Assembly (NCBI GenBank): GCA_036522515.1
Contig: DATDFQ010000043.1
Location: 372,001 to 436,000 of the forward strand
DNA from: Bacteroidota bacterium
Lineage (GTDB): Bacteria > Bacteroidota > Ignavibacteria > UBA10030 > SZUA-254
Length of the DNA: 64,000 nucleotides
Reading direction: 5' to 3'
Shown: piece by piece, positions 56,038 through 63,864 of the stretch
Numbering within the stretch: position 1 is the stretch's first letter
How the letters are laid out: each line of letters begins with the position of its first letter
Notes under the pieces: generated by a model
Told to the model about the DNA's origin: nothing
The model's database searches: none
Seen by the model: only the letters and a program-made list of their open reading frames with translations
Translations under genes and position numbers: made by a program

Positions 56038-56586
56038 TTAGCTTTCGAGTTCCACCTGGTTGAAATCCAATTCGACGGGCGTCTTGCGCCCGAAGATGCT
56101 TACCATGACCTTCAACTTCATTTTCTCTTCGTTGACATCCTGAACATACCCGGTGAAATTATTGAACGGGCCGTCGACCACTTTCACCGGTTCTCCGACA
56201 TGGAAGGGCACTTCCACGACCTCGACATCCTTCCGTTCCTCCATCCTGCCGAGAAGACGCCGGACTTCCTCCACATGGAGGGGAGTCGGCTCGTTCCTGG
56301 GGCCGACGAAGCTGATGATCGACGGGGTGTTGAGGATCAGGTACTTCGTCTCCTTGTCCAGCACCGCTTCGATCAGGATATAACCCGGGAAGAACGTCTT
56401 CGTCTTGCTTTTCTTCTTGCCGTCCTTTACTTCAAAAATCTTGTCGGCCGGAACGAGGACCGAGGAAATCCTCTCCTCGAGATTCGCCAGCTTCACTTCG
56501 TTTTCGAGGTGCGCCTTGACCTTGTTCTCATGCCCGGAATAGGTCCTGACCGCATACCATCGCTTCTGCTGCACTTGATCGCTCAC
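56038..56586 (-). CDS. nusG: NusG transcription elongation/termination factor
   Basis: 182 residues. The NGN domain starts at KRWYAVRTYSGHENKVKAHL and includes FFPGYILIEA; the KOW domain has VDGPFNNFTGYVQDVNEEK. It links RNA polymerase to Rho or to S10 on the first ribosome. It follows secE after 10 nt. Confidence 0.98.
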   Translation of the reverse strand: MSDQVQQKRWYAVRTYSGHENKVKAHLENEVKLANLEERISSVLVPADKIFEVKDGKKKSKTKTFFPGYILIEAVLDKETKYLILNTPSIISFVGPRNEPTPLHVEEVRRLLGRMEERKDVEVVEVPFHVGEPVKVVDGPFNNFTGYVQDVNEEKMKLKVMVSIFGRKTPVELDFNQVELES

Positions 56587-56596
56587 TCCATCATCC

Positions 56597-56779
56597 TTAC
56601 AAGATCACCTTCAACACATTGCTCACCACCCAGTCGACGCCGAAGACAAACGCCGCGATCACCCCGCACACGGCGAGCACGATGATCGTCGACTCGCGCA
56701 GTTCCTCCGGGCGGGGCCAGGTTACCTTCTTCATCTCCTTGGCGACGTCGGTGAAGAACGCAATGATTTTTTCCTTCAT
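56597..56779 (-). CDS. secE: SecE, preprotein translocase subunit
   Basis: 60 residues from ATG 56777-56779. The amphipathic helix FFTDVAKEMKKVTWPRPEEL with the VTWPRPEE motif is followed by one membrane segment (STIIVLAVCGVIAAFVFGVDWVV). It clamps SecY. It lies 36 nt after tRNA-Trp. Confidence 0.96.
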   Translation of the reverse strand: MKEKIIAFFTDVAKEMKKVTWPRPEELRESTIIVLAVCGVIAAFVFGVDWVVSNVLKVIL

Positions 56780-56815
56780 GAACGATCCTTCTCTTAATGA
56801 CGGTCTGAAACCATG

Positions 56816-56889
56816 CACGTCAGGAGGGAATCGAACCCCCAACCTGCGGTTTTGGAGACCGCTGCTCTAGCCAATTGAGCTACTGACGT
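56816..56889 (-). tRNA. tRNA-Trp (CCA)
   Basis: Acceptor ACGTCAG/CTGACGT, D arm GCTC/GAGC, anticodon stem GCGGT/ACCGC with loop CTCCAAA (anticodon CCA), T arm around GGTTCGATT, discriminator G. 74 nt. It lies between rpmG and secE, as in many bacteria. Confidence 0.96.
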
Positions 56890-56897
56890 AGGAACCC

Positions 56898-57047
56898 TTA
56901 CTTGGTTTCCTTGTGTTGTGTGTGCTTATTGCACCAGGGGCAGTATTTCTTGTACTCCACGCGTCCGCTTTGCTTCTTCTTGTTCTTCGTGGTGGTGTAA
57001 TTGCGGCGCTTGCAGTCCGTGCATTCCAATGTTATGATATCGCGCAT
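56898..57047 (-). CDS. rpmG: 50S ribosomal protein L33 (zinc form)
   Basis: 49 residues starting [21 protein letters not shown]9-x2-C12 and C36-x2-C39 make the zinc ribbon, so this is the C+ form. It lies between tRNA-Thr(GGT) and tRNA-Trp, where tufB sits in several other bacteria. Confidence 0.96.
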   Translation of the reverse strand: MRDIITLECTDCKRRNYTTTKNKKKQSGRVEYKKYCPWCNKHTQHKETK

Positions 57048-57089
57048 GAAAGGGTTTCCTTATTACGACGCGTTGACGTTCTACCGAGG

Positions 57090-57113
57090 CTGCGAGCCAG
57101 CGAGCCTGCGAGC
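57090..57113 (-). repeat. Three 8-bp direct repeats at the 3' end of tRNA-Thr(GGT)
   Basis: On the plus strand CTGCGAGC, CAGCGAGC and CTGCGAGC are adjacent, and the last overlaps the end of the tRNA acceptor by 3 nt. It may be small-scale slippage duplication. Confidence 0.6.
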
Positions 57114-57183
57114 TTGCGATCGGGATTGAACCGATGACCTCATCCTTACCAAGGATGTGCTCTACCAACTGAGCTACGCAAGC
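57111..57183 (-). tRNA. tRNA-Thr (GGT)
   Basis: Acceptor GCTTGCG/CGCAAGC, D arm GCTC/GAGC, anticodon stem CATCC/GGATG with loop TTGGTAA (anticodon GGT), T arm around GGTTCAATC, discriminator T. 73 nt, no CCA. Last of four tRNAs in the cluster. Confidence 0.95.
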
Positions 57184-57249
57184 GTACCGACGTTGTTCAT
57201 GGTACCGGTGTCCCACCCGGCCCCGGCTCCGGGATGAATCACCGTACAG

Positions 57250-57322
57250 AGCGGGAGACGGGACTCGAACCCGCGACCAACAGCTTGGAAGGCTGTGACT
57301 CTACCAACTGAGTTACTCCCGC
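57250..57322 (-). tRNA. tRNA-Gly (TCC)
   Basis: Acceptor GCGGGAG/CTCCCGC, anticodon stem ACAGC/GCTGT with loop CTTCCAA (anticodon TCC), T arm GCGGG around TTCGAGT, discriminator T as usual for glycine tRNAs. 73 nt, no CCA. Confidence 0.96.
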
Positions 57323-57358
57323 GATCGATCCCGCCGGACGACACGTTACCATCTCTTG

Positions 57359-57441
57359 TGGGCAGGGAAGGATTTGAACCTCCGAAGGCCGAAGCCGACA
57401 GATTTACAGTCTGTTGCGTTTGACCACTTCGCTACCTGCCC
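57359..57441 (-). tRNA. tRNA-Tyr (GTA)
   Basis: Acceptor GGGCAGG/CCTGCCC, anticodon stem ACAGA/TCTGT with loop CTGTAAA (anticodon GTA), a long variable arm (CGGCTTCGGCCTTCG) as in type II tRNAs, discriminator A. 83 nt. Confidence 0.96.
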
Positions 57442-57520
57442 GCAACCTTTGGGCATCCTTACCCCGGACGTCATCCGTCCATATCGCCGCACGTCTCATC
57501 GAATCCGACCAACGCTGCTG

Positions 57521-57593
57521 AGCTGGCGGTCGGATTTGAACCAACGACCTGCTGATTACAAGTCAGCTGCTCTACCAACTGAGCTACGCCAGC
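57521..57593 (-). tRNA. tRNA-Thr (TGT)
   Basis: Acceptor GCTGGCG/CGCCAGC, anticodon stem GCTGA/TCAGC with loop CTTGTAA (anticodon TGT), T arm around GGTTCAAAT, discriminator T. 73 nt. First of the cluster; a ~200-nt leader with a promoter lies upstream. Confidence 0.96.
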
Positions 57594-57696
57594 ATCAAGG
57601 ATGCGGTGCTTGCCGGGCAATTCCACCCGCACCCGCGATCCCGGAAACGCAGACTCATGAACCACACCGCGCGTTCCGAACCACCGGTCCAGAACG

Positions 57697-57785
57697 AAAA
57701 AAAAATACTTCCCCGCCCCTTCAACCAAACTCGAAGAGTCCGAGATACCGGGCGTCGTAGTGTGATGCAAGGGAGGTATTTTTTC
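57697..57785 (-). promoter_or_regulatory. Leader structure with U9 tract upstream of the tRNA cluster
   Basis: On the minus strand GAAAAAATAC (57776-57785) can pair with GTATTTTTTTTTC (57696-57708), enclosing inner C-rich and G-rich stretches and a small GACTC/GAGTT hairpin. The T-run is nine long (57697-57705). It lies between the promoter and tRNA-Thr(TGT), so it would be transcribed. It may act as an attenuator or as a terminator of transcripts from upstream DUF2723. Confidence 0.4.
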
Positions 57786-57799
57786 AATTTCAGCACAGT

Positions 57800-57827
57800 A
57801 ATATAACAATTATTGGCAAAATGTCAA
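57800..57827 (-). promoter_or_regulatory. Promoter of the tRNA-rpmG-secE-rpoBC transcript
   Basis: Minus strand TTGACA (57822-57827), 16-nt spacer, TATATT (57800-57805). The -35 box is a perfect consensus and the -10 box differs at one base. A start near 57793 gives a 200-nt leader before tRNA-Thr(TGT). The 275-nt gap 57594-57868 holds no gene. Confidence 0.75.
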
Positions 57828-57868
57828 ACAATTAATGTGCCACGTCAGGGAAAACTCCTTGAAAACCC

Positions 57869-59821
57869 TTAGAATTTGCCAATTCCTGCGATTTTTTCCT
57901 TCAAAGAGAGAGCCTCGGTCATTCCCGGCTCGATCCGGAGGGCTGAATCCGCATTTGCGAGGGCCCCGGCAGTCTCGCCGTGGATGCTCTGGTAGATGGC
58001 GCGGTTCAGGTAGGATCTTGCATAGAGGGAGAGGATATTCTCCTCGTACTTTCGCGGTTGCTCCGGCGGCCGGACCGTGTAGGGCGGAGACGTGATCGCG
58101 TGGTAGAGCGTGTCTGCAAAGAGGCGGAACGCCAGGCCCGACGGGACCCGCGCGTATCCGGAGGTGTATTGCGCCTCCAGTTCAGAAGTCGCGTAGACCG
58201 GCCGCGATCCGTAGTTGTGGAGAATGAAACTGTGGATGAGGTCGTTATACCTGCGCTCGATCGTCCTGTTGTCGTAGGGAAGATCGTGCTCGAATTTCCT
58301 CAGCTCGGCGAGATAGGCGTCGAGTTCTTTGCGGGACCGCTCGATCAGCCAGGGATACCTTTGCTCCAGATGCTTGAAATACCAGCTGCGCCGGAGGAGT
58401 TCCTTGTCGACCACAACCACGTCGGGGCGGACCTGCTCCACGATCTGGAAGTAATACGCGGCCGAGACAAAATAATCCCACTCATAGGTGATGATGATTC
58501 CGCCCGGCTCGACCGAGTTGAACATGTCGGTCGTATACTTCTCCACGAGAGAGGAGCTGCTCTCGTTCACCCTGCCGAAATTTACGAAGAGGGGGACGAG
58601 CGCGACGGCAAGAACGAGCGCGGCGACCGACCGTGCCGGCTGCGGACTCCCCGCCATCGCGATCAGCCAGGCCGCGCCCTGGACGATCCAGAGGGCGATG
58701 GTGATGTAGGCGAGGAGAAAGTAGGCGTCGATGTCGTGGATATCATAATTGATCGAGTAGAGGACGCAGGTGAGGAAGAGGAGAACGCTGAAGATCGCCG
58801 CCCGCCTCTTCCGGAGAAAGAGAACCGAGACTCCCGCCGCCGCGAGAACAAGGGGGGCGTAACCGAACTCGGGCAGCACGCTGTCGAAGAAATACCGGAA
58901 CTGGCGCCCCGCGGTCTCGGTGGAGGAAAAGATCCACACCCGGTACTGCTTCCCCGAGAAGTGCCACAGGAATCGCTCGAGATCGACCGGATTCCCCCAG
59001 TTCATCAGCGGATGCTGGGCGGCGCGGATCGGAAGATAGAGGTAGAGGGAAAACCCCGCCAGGAAGGGGACGACCAGAGAGGCCAGCCGCTTCCAGGAGC
59101 CGCGCCCTGCTCCGCAGGTTGAAAAATAGAGGTAGAGGAATCCCGGAGCGAGGAGAATCGTCGTCATGTGGTTCGTGAAGGAGAGCCCGAGCACGAACGC
59201 GAACGCATACCAGATGCCGCGCGGCCCGGCGCGGCCCTGCCCCGCGTCGGGCGACTCAGCCTGAGAGGCGATCGCCTTCGTGAAGAGATACAGTACCGCC
59301 GCGACCAGGAACAGGTGCAGCGAGTAGACTTCGACGGCCACGGCCTGTGACCAGTATGTTTCGGAGAAACCGAGGCAGAGGGTCCCCGCCGCGGCCGGGA
59401 TGTAGACCTGAAGGATCGTCCGGGGCCCGGCTTTTTCCCGGACGCGGTCCGGAACAGCTCCCTCCCTCCCCCGCCCCGCCTGAGAAGGGGAGATTTTGAC
59501 CGACATCGTCGAGAGAAAGTGCACGAAGAACCGGAAGTAGACGAACAGTCCGGCTGCGCAGAAGAAGGCGGCCATCAGGTTGAGCCTGTAGACCGTCCTG
59601 AACGGGAGCGGAAGATGGGCGAACAACCAGCCTGCGATCGAGAAGAGCGGATATCCGGTCGGATGGGCGATCCCCAGCGTGGCTGCCACGGTCGTCAGCT
59701 CGCCGGCGTCGATGAAATCGGTCGTCGGGCAGAGCGTGAGGATGTACACGGCGAGAGCCGCAAGTGAAATCACCCCCGCCGCGAAATATTCGAGCCGTCT
59801 AGCCGGGGAGACGAGGAACAT
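57869..59821 (-). CDS. DUF2723 membrane protein (TMEM260-like)
   Basis: 650 residues. DFIDAGELTTVAATLGIAHP followed by TGYPL (35-59) is the DUF2723 signature on the first extracytoplasmic loop. About ten membrane segments take the first ~440 residues, then a soluble C-terminal part of ~220. The fold is related to GT-C glycosyltransferases, and the human relative TMEM260 is an O-mannosyltransferase, so protein glycosylation is a reasonable inference. It is transcribed alone towards the tRNA promoter region and lies back to back with the EthD gene. Confidence 0.8.
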   Translation of the reverse strand: MFLVSPARRLEYFAAGVISLAALAVYILTLCPTTDFIDAGELTTVAATLGIAHPTGYPLFSIAGWLFAHLPLPFRTVYRLNLMAAFFCAAGLFVYFRFFVHFLSTMSVKISPSQAGRGREGAVPDRVREKAGPRTILQVYIPAAAGTLCLGFSETYWSQAVAVEVYSLHLFLVAAVLYLFTKAIASQAESPDAGQGRAGPRGIWYAFAFVLGLSFTNHMTTILLAPGFLYLYFSTCGAGRGSWKRLASLVVPFLAGFSLYLYLPIRAAQHPLMNWGNPVDLERFLWHFSGKQYRVWIFSSTETAGRQFRYFFDSVLPEFGYAPLVLAAAGVSVLFLRKRRAAIFSVLLFLTCVLYSINYDIHDIDAYFLLAYITIALWIVQGAAWLIAMAGSPQPARSVAALVLAVALVPLFVNFGRVNESSSSLVEKYTTDMFNSVEPGGIIITYEWDYFVSAAYYFQIVEQVRPDVVVVDKELLRRSWYFKHLEQRYPWLIERSRKELDAYLAELRKFEHDLPYDNRTIERRYNDLIHSFILHNYGSRPVYATSELEAQYTSGYARVPSGLAFRLFADTLYHAITSPPYTVRPPEQPRKYEENILSLYARSYLNRAIYQSIHGETAGALANADSALRIEPGMTEALSLKEKIAGIGKF

Positions 59822-59930
59822 GGCGATCGATGGGCGGTTTGGGGTTTGTCATGAGAAGAAAATCGCGGAAAGAAGTTACCAAATCCCGGAGGCAAAATCC
59901 ACTTCAGCGGGCAGCAAGCACTTGTTCTGC

Positions 59931-59959
59931 TTGACTCTCGGCGCACCTCTCGGTATATT
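59931..59959 (+). promoter_or_regulatory. Promoter of the EthD-crotonase-cytochrome set
   Basis: TTGACT (59931-59936), 17-nt spacer, TATATT (59954-59959), about 38 nt before the EthD ATG. Only one mismatch in each box. Confidence 0.7.
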
Positions 59960-59996
59960 AGGCAAAACTTTCCTCCCGCAACCTCGACATGCCGCC

Positions 59997-60299
59997 ATGG
60001 TCAAAATTATCGCGCTCTACGGTCCGCCTCCCGACAGGGCCGCCTTCGACGACCACTATCAGCGCGTCCATCTCCCTCTCCTCCGGAAAACCCCCGGCCT
60101 CCGGCGGGTGGAAATTACGAACATCACCGGCACGCCGATCGGCCAATCGAGCTATGTTCTGATGGCGGAGATGTACTACGACTCCATGGAGGCGATGAAC
60201 TCCGCAAACGCCTCCCCCGAAGGGCGGGCCGCGGCGAAGGATTTGATGTCGTTCGCCGCAAAGATCGTCACGGTCTTTTTCGGGGAGATCCAGGAGTGA
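59997..60299 (+). CDS. EthD-family small protein
   Basis: 100 residues from ATG 59997-59999 (MVKIIALYGPPPDRAAFDDH). The ferredoxin-like fold with HYQRVHLPLLRKTPGLRR and the late SPEGRAAAKDLMSFA helix match the EthD family. Members are dimeric alpha-beta barrel proteins; some act in lipid, ether or polyketide metabolism. The role here is unknown. Its stop overlaps the following crotonase start (GTGA), suggesting joint expression. Confidence 0.75.
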   Translation: MVKIIALYGPPPDRAAFDDHYQRVHLPLLRKTPGLRRVEITNITGTPIGQSSYVLMAEMYYDSMEAMNSANASPEGRAAAKDLMSFAAKIVTVFFGEIQE

Positions 60300-61153
60300 G
60301 CGTGTATTCCGGCAAGCCCCCCCGCTCTTTCCGCTTCCGCAATATCCTCTACGAAAAACGGCGCGGGCGCGCCACGATCACGATCAACCGGCCCGAAGTC
60401 CACAACGCCCTGAACCTCAAGACGCTCATCGAGCTTGGGACCGCGCTGGAGGACGCGGGCTGGGACGATCAGGTTGCCGTCGTTATCGTCACCGGTTCGG
60501 GGACGAAGGCGTTCTGCACGGGGGCCGACATCAAGGAGTGGGATCGTGATTTCACGCGGCGGCCGTCCGATTTCTACAAGTGGATGGGGGTGTTTATCGA
60601 AACCTACGAGCGTCTTCGCACGATCGGGAAACCGACAATCGCGCGGATCAACGGAATGGTGGTCGGAGGCGGGAACGAGCTCCAGATTTCGTGCGACCTC
60701 GCGATCGCGGCGGAGGATATCTCGATCCGCCATGTCGGCGTGGCCCGGGGGAGCGTCCCGGCGGCCGGCGCCACACAATGGCTTCCGATTATCATCGGCG
60801 AACGGCGGGCCCGCGAGATGATTCTGCTCTGCGAACCGGTCCCCGCGAAGAAAGCGCTCGAGTGGGGGCTGCTGAACCGCGTCGTCCCGAGAAAGGACCT
60901 CGACGCCGCAGTCGACGAAATGGCGCTGGCGCTCATCGACAAGCTCCCCGAATGCACCCGGTACGCGAAGCAACAGCTCAATTTCTGGAGGGATTTCTCG
61001 TGGAGCATGACGATCGGCCATTTGAAGGATTGGTTGACGGTTCATGCCGGTTCGGAAGAAGTCCGCGAGGGTATCCGGGCATTCGTCGAGAAACGTCCTG
61101 TCGCCTACCGGAAATTGCGCCGGAGAAAAGGCTCAGGACATCGTAGAAGGTAA
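60296..61153 (+). CDS. Crotonase-family protein lacking the second catalytic glutamate
   Basis: 285 residues from GTG 60296. The acyl-CoA oxyanion hole is CTGADIKEW and MVVGGGNEL. The first crotonase glutamate is present (E128, in GGGNE), but the position 20 residues on, glutamate in true hydratases, is glycine (G148, in RHVGVARG). So it is more likely an isomerase, hydrolase or other superfamily reaction than a classical enoyl-CoA hydratase. The C-terminus is Arg-rich. It follows EthD with a 4-nt overlap. Confidence 0.8.
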   Translation: MSVYSGKPPRSFRFRNILYEKRRGRATITINRPEVHNALNLKTLIELGTALEDAGWDDQVAVVIVTGSGTKAFCTGADIKEWDRDFTRRPSDFYKWMGVFIETYERLRTIGKPTIARINGMVVGGGNELQISCDLAIAAEDISIRHVGVARGSVPAAGATQWLPIIIGERRAREMILLCEPVPAKKALEWGLLNRVVPRKDLDAAVDEMALALIDKLPECTRYAKQQLNFWRDFSWSMTIGHLKDWLTVHAGSEEVREGIRAFVEKRPVAYRKLRRRKGSGHRRR

Positions 61154-61165
61154 CGAGGAGGCCAT

Positions 61166-63058
61166 GTGAACGTGGGGCCTGTCCGCCGGATTGTATTCCT
61201 CTGCCTCCTGCTCGCACTTCTCGGTGCGGGCGGCGTGCGTCACGCGCGGTCGATCTTCCTCTCCCTCCCCGGAACCCAGGTCGGAACGGTCGACTCGGCG
61301 AATTCGGCCTCCACCTGCGCGCAGTGCCATAATTCCACCTCCGACATCCGTCCCATCACGATCCACCGGAAGTGGAGCGGCAGCATGATGGCACAAGCGG
61401 CCCGCGATCCCATTTTCTTCGCAGCTCTTGCCGCGACAAACAAGTACCGGACGGGTGACGGTGAATTCTGCATTCGCTGCCATTCACCGATGGGCTGGCT
61501 CGCCGGGCACTCCGAGGATTTCACCGGGCAGGCCCTCTCCGGGACGGATTTTGACGGCGTTCAGTGCGACTACTGCCACCGTTCCGTCGACCCCCTCAAC
61601 CCCGACAGCACCGTCTCCCCCTTCACGACGCCGGTCCCGGGTTACGGCAACGGCATGCATGCCGTGCAACAGCTGACGATTCCCAAGAGGGGCCCGTATG
61701 ACAGCGTCGCGGCCCCCCACCAGACCCGGTATGATGCGTTCCAGAAATCGAGCGAGCTCTGCGGCGTCTGCCATGACGTCAGCAATCCCAGGTATGCGGT
61801 GGATCGCGCGACGCAGCCGCCTCACGAGTACGGGCCCCTGGAGCGCACGTACAGCGAGTGGCTCATGAGCTGGTACGCAACCCAGGGCGACTCGGGGACA
61901 TGCCAGTCGTGCCATATGGCCGACACCTCCGGGTATGTCTGTATCTACCCGACGGTGCCGTACCGGACGGACATCGCACAGCATGACCTGACCGGCGGCA
62001 ACACATTCGCCCCAAAAATCATACCGGATTTCTACACGGGGGTCGACACCTCCGCGCTCTCCGAGGGAGTTGAACGGGCCGCGGCGACGCTACGGCGGGC
62101 CGCCGAATTGAATGTCAGCGCGATCCATTCGGGCGACAGCGCGATCGCCTTCGTCAATATTACGAACCTCAGCGGTCACAAGCTGCCCACCGGCTATCCC
62201 GACGGGCGAAGGATGTGGATCAACCTCATCGCCCGGAATTCCCAGGGGGATACCGTCTTCGAGTCGGGCTCCTATGACCCCGATTCAGCGATCCTGGCAC
62301 ATGATCCTCAAATCAAAATCTACGAGGCGATCCACGGCCTCACGGCCTCTACGGCATCCTCTCTGGGGCTCGAGGCGGGCCCCTCGTTCCATTTCTTCCT
62401 GAACGATACGATCCTCTTCGACAACAGGATCCCGCCGAGAGGATTTACCAACCTGGGGTTCCTGCTCCGAAGAGCGGAACCGGTCGGGGCGGCCTACGCC
62501 GACAGCCAGTACTGGGACCGCGTCCGTTATGTTCTCCCCGGCTCCGCCGCCACGGTGAGCGCTTCGCTCTATTATCAAACGATGAGCAAGGAATACGCCG
62601 ACTTCCTGCGGGACGAAAATTCGGGCAACGCCTACGATTGGAACAACTGGGGCGGGAAGCTCCATCAATCGTGGCAGAACCGCGGCAAATCGTCGCCGGT
62701 CCTCATGGGCAGCGGATCGGCGGTCGTAAGAGACTCCATCGAAAGTGTGCGCGACGGAATCAGGAAGCCCGACAGGTTCGCCCTCCTCCAGAACTTCCCC
62801 AACCCGTTCAATCCGGCAACCAGACTCTCCTTCTCTCTCGGAAGGGCTTCCTTCGTAACGTTGAAAATCTATGATCCGGTGGGACGGGAAATCGCGACGC
62901 TGGTCAACGGGCCGAGGAATGCCGGAGTCCATTCGGTTGATTGGCACGCAGGATCGGTCCCGAGCGGAATCTATCTGTACAGGCTTGTCGCCAGGGGTAC
63001 CGGGGCGCGGCCCGGACAGCCCTTCATCGATCAGAAAAAAATGGTACTCATCAGGTAA
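61166..63058 (+). CDS. Secreted pentaheme c-type cytochrome with T9SS sorting domain
   Basis: 630 residues from GTG 61166, with GAGGAGG about 5 nt upstream. A signal peptide (basic start, hydrophobic 9-23) is followed by five CxxCH heme sites at 51-55, 102-106, 134-138, 199-203 and 246-250. A beta-rich middle has TNLSGHKLPTGYPDGRRMWI, as in DUF-type cytochromes with a NHxLPTG-like segment. The last ~85 residues (from FALLQNFPNPFNPATRLSFS, with GREIATLVNG and PSGIYLYRL) form a type A T9SS sorting domain. It should be exported and displayed outside the outer membrane. A role in extracellular electron transfer is inferred, not shown. Confidence 0.88.
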   Translation: MNVGPVRRIVFLCLLLALLGAGGVRHARSIFLSLPGTQVGTVDSANSASTCAQCHNSTSDIRPITIHRKWSGSMMAQAARDPIFFAALAATNKYRTGDGEFCIRCHSPMGWLAGHSEDFTGQALSGTDFDGVQCDYCHRSVDPLNPDSTVSPFTTPVPGYGNGMHAVQQLTIPKRGPYDSVAAPHQTRYDAFQKSSELCGVCHDVSNPRYAVDRATQPPHEYGPLERTYSEWLMSWYATQGDSGTCQSCHMADTSGYVCIYPTVPYRTDIAQHDLTGGNTFAPKIIPDFYTGVDTSALSEGVERAAATLRRAAELNVSAIHSGDSAIAFVNITNLSGHKLPTGYPDGRRMWINLIARNSQGDTVFESGSYDPDSAILAHDPQIKIYEAIHGLTASTASSLGLEAGPSFHFFLNDTILFDNRIPPRGFTNLGFLLRRAEPVGAAYADSQYWDRVRYVLPGSAATVSASLYYQTMSKEYADFLRDENSGNAYDWNNWGGKLHQSWQNRGKSSPVLMGSGSAVVRDSIESVRDGIRKPDRFALLQNFPNPFNPATRLSFSLGRASFVTLKIYDPVGREIATLVNGPRNAGVHSVDWHAGSVPSGIYLYRLVARGTGARPGQPFIDQKKMVLIR

Positions 63059-63088
63059 GCAGAATCCTCAACTACCTACTCCCCAGCC

Positions 63089-63862
63089 ATGACCTATTCC
63101 ACGCTGCTTGTCACGAAGGAGAATCAATGCGCCCTCATACAGTTCAACAGGCCCGAGGTGCTGAACGCACTGAATATGAAATTGATGGAGGAACTGGTGG
63201 CGGCCCTTGAGCAACTCGACGGAGACCCCGACGTCAACGTCATCATCCTCACGGGAAATGAAAAAGCGTTCGCGGCGGGCGCCGACATCAAGGAAATGGC
63301 CGGCGCCGGCGCGGTCGATATGCTCCTGCGCGATCAGTTCGCCCGCTGGGATCGAATCCGCAAAATCAAGAAACCGATCATTGCGGCCGTGAGCGGATTT
63401 GCCCTGGGGGGAGGATGCGAACTCTCAATGAGCTGCGACATGATCATCGCCTCCGAAAGCGCGAAATTCGGCCAGCCCGAGATCAACATCGGGGTCATGC
63501 CCGGCGCGGGCGGAACGCAGCGGCTCACGCGCGCTGTCGGTAAAGCCAGGGCGATGGAAATGATCCTCACCGGGAGGATGATCGGCGCCGGGGAAGCGGT
63601 CCGTATGGGCCTGGTCAACAAGGTCGTCCCCGTCGAATCGTATCTCGAGGAGGCGAAATCTCTCGCCCGGGAGATCGCCTCGAAACCCCCCGTCGCGGTG
63701 CGGCTGGCGAAGGAGGCCGTGCTCAAGTCGTTCGACACGACCATCGAAGGGGGCCTGGAGTTTGAGCGGAAGAATTTTTACCTCCTCTTCGCATCAGACG
63801 ATCAGAAAGAAGGGATGAAAGCGTTCGTCGATAAGCGGAAGCCAGAATGGAGGGGAACGTGA
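63089..63862 (+). CDS. Enoyl-CoA hydratase (crotonase)
   Basis: 257 residues. The oxyanion hole is AAGADIKEM and GFALGGGCEL, with both catalytic glutamates, E111 (GGGCE) and E131 (FGQPE). PGAGGTQRLTRAVGK and the C-terminal EGMKAFVDKRKPEW are typical of short-chain enoyl-CoA hydratases of beta-oxidation. It lies 30 nt after the cytochrome gene and is followed directly by an exported protein. Confidence 0.95.
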   Translation: MTYSTLLVTKENQCALIQFNRPEVLNALNMKLMEELVAALEQLDGDPDVNVIILTGNEKAFAAGADIKEMAGAGAVDMLLRDQFARWDRIRKIKKPIIAAVSGFALGGGCELSMSCDMIIASESAKFGQPEINIGVMPGAGGTQRLTRAVGKARAMEMILTGRMIGAGEAVRMGLVNKVVPVESYLEEAKSLAREIASKPPVAVRLAKEAVLKSFDTTIEGGLEFERKNFYLLFASDDQKEGMKAFVDKRKPEWRGT

Positions 63863-63864
63863 GG

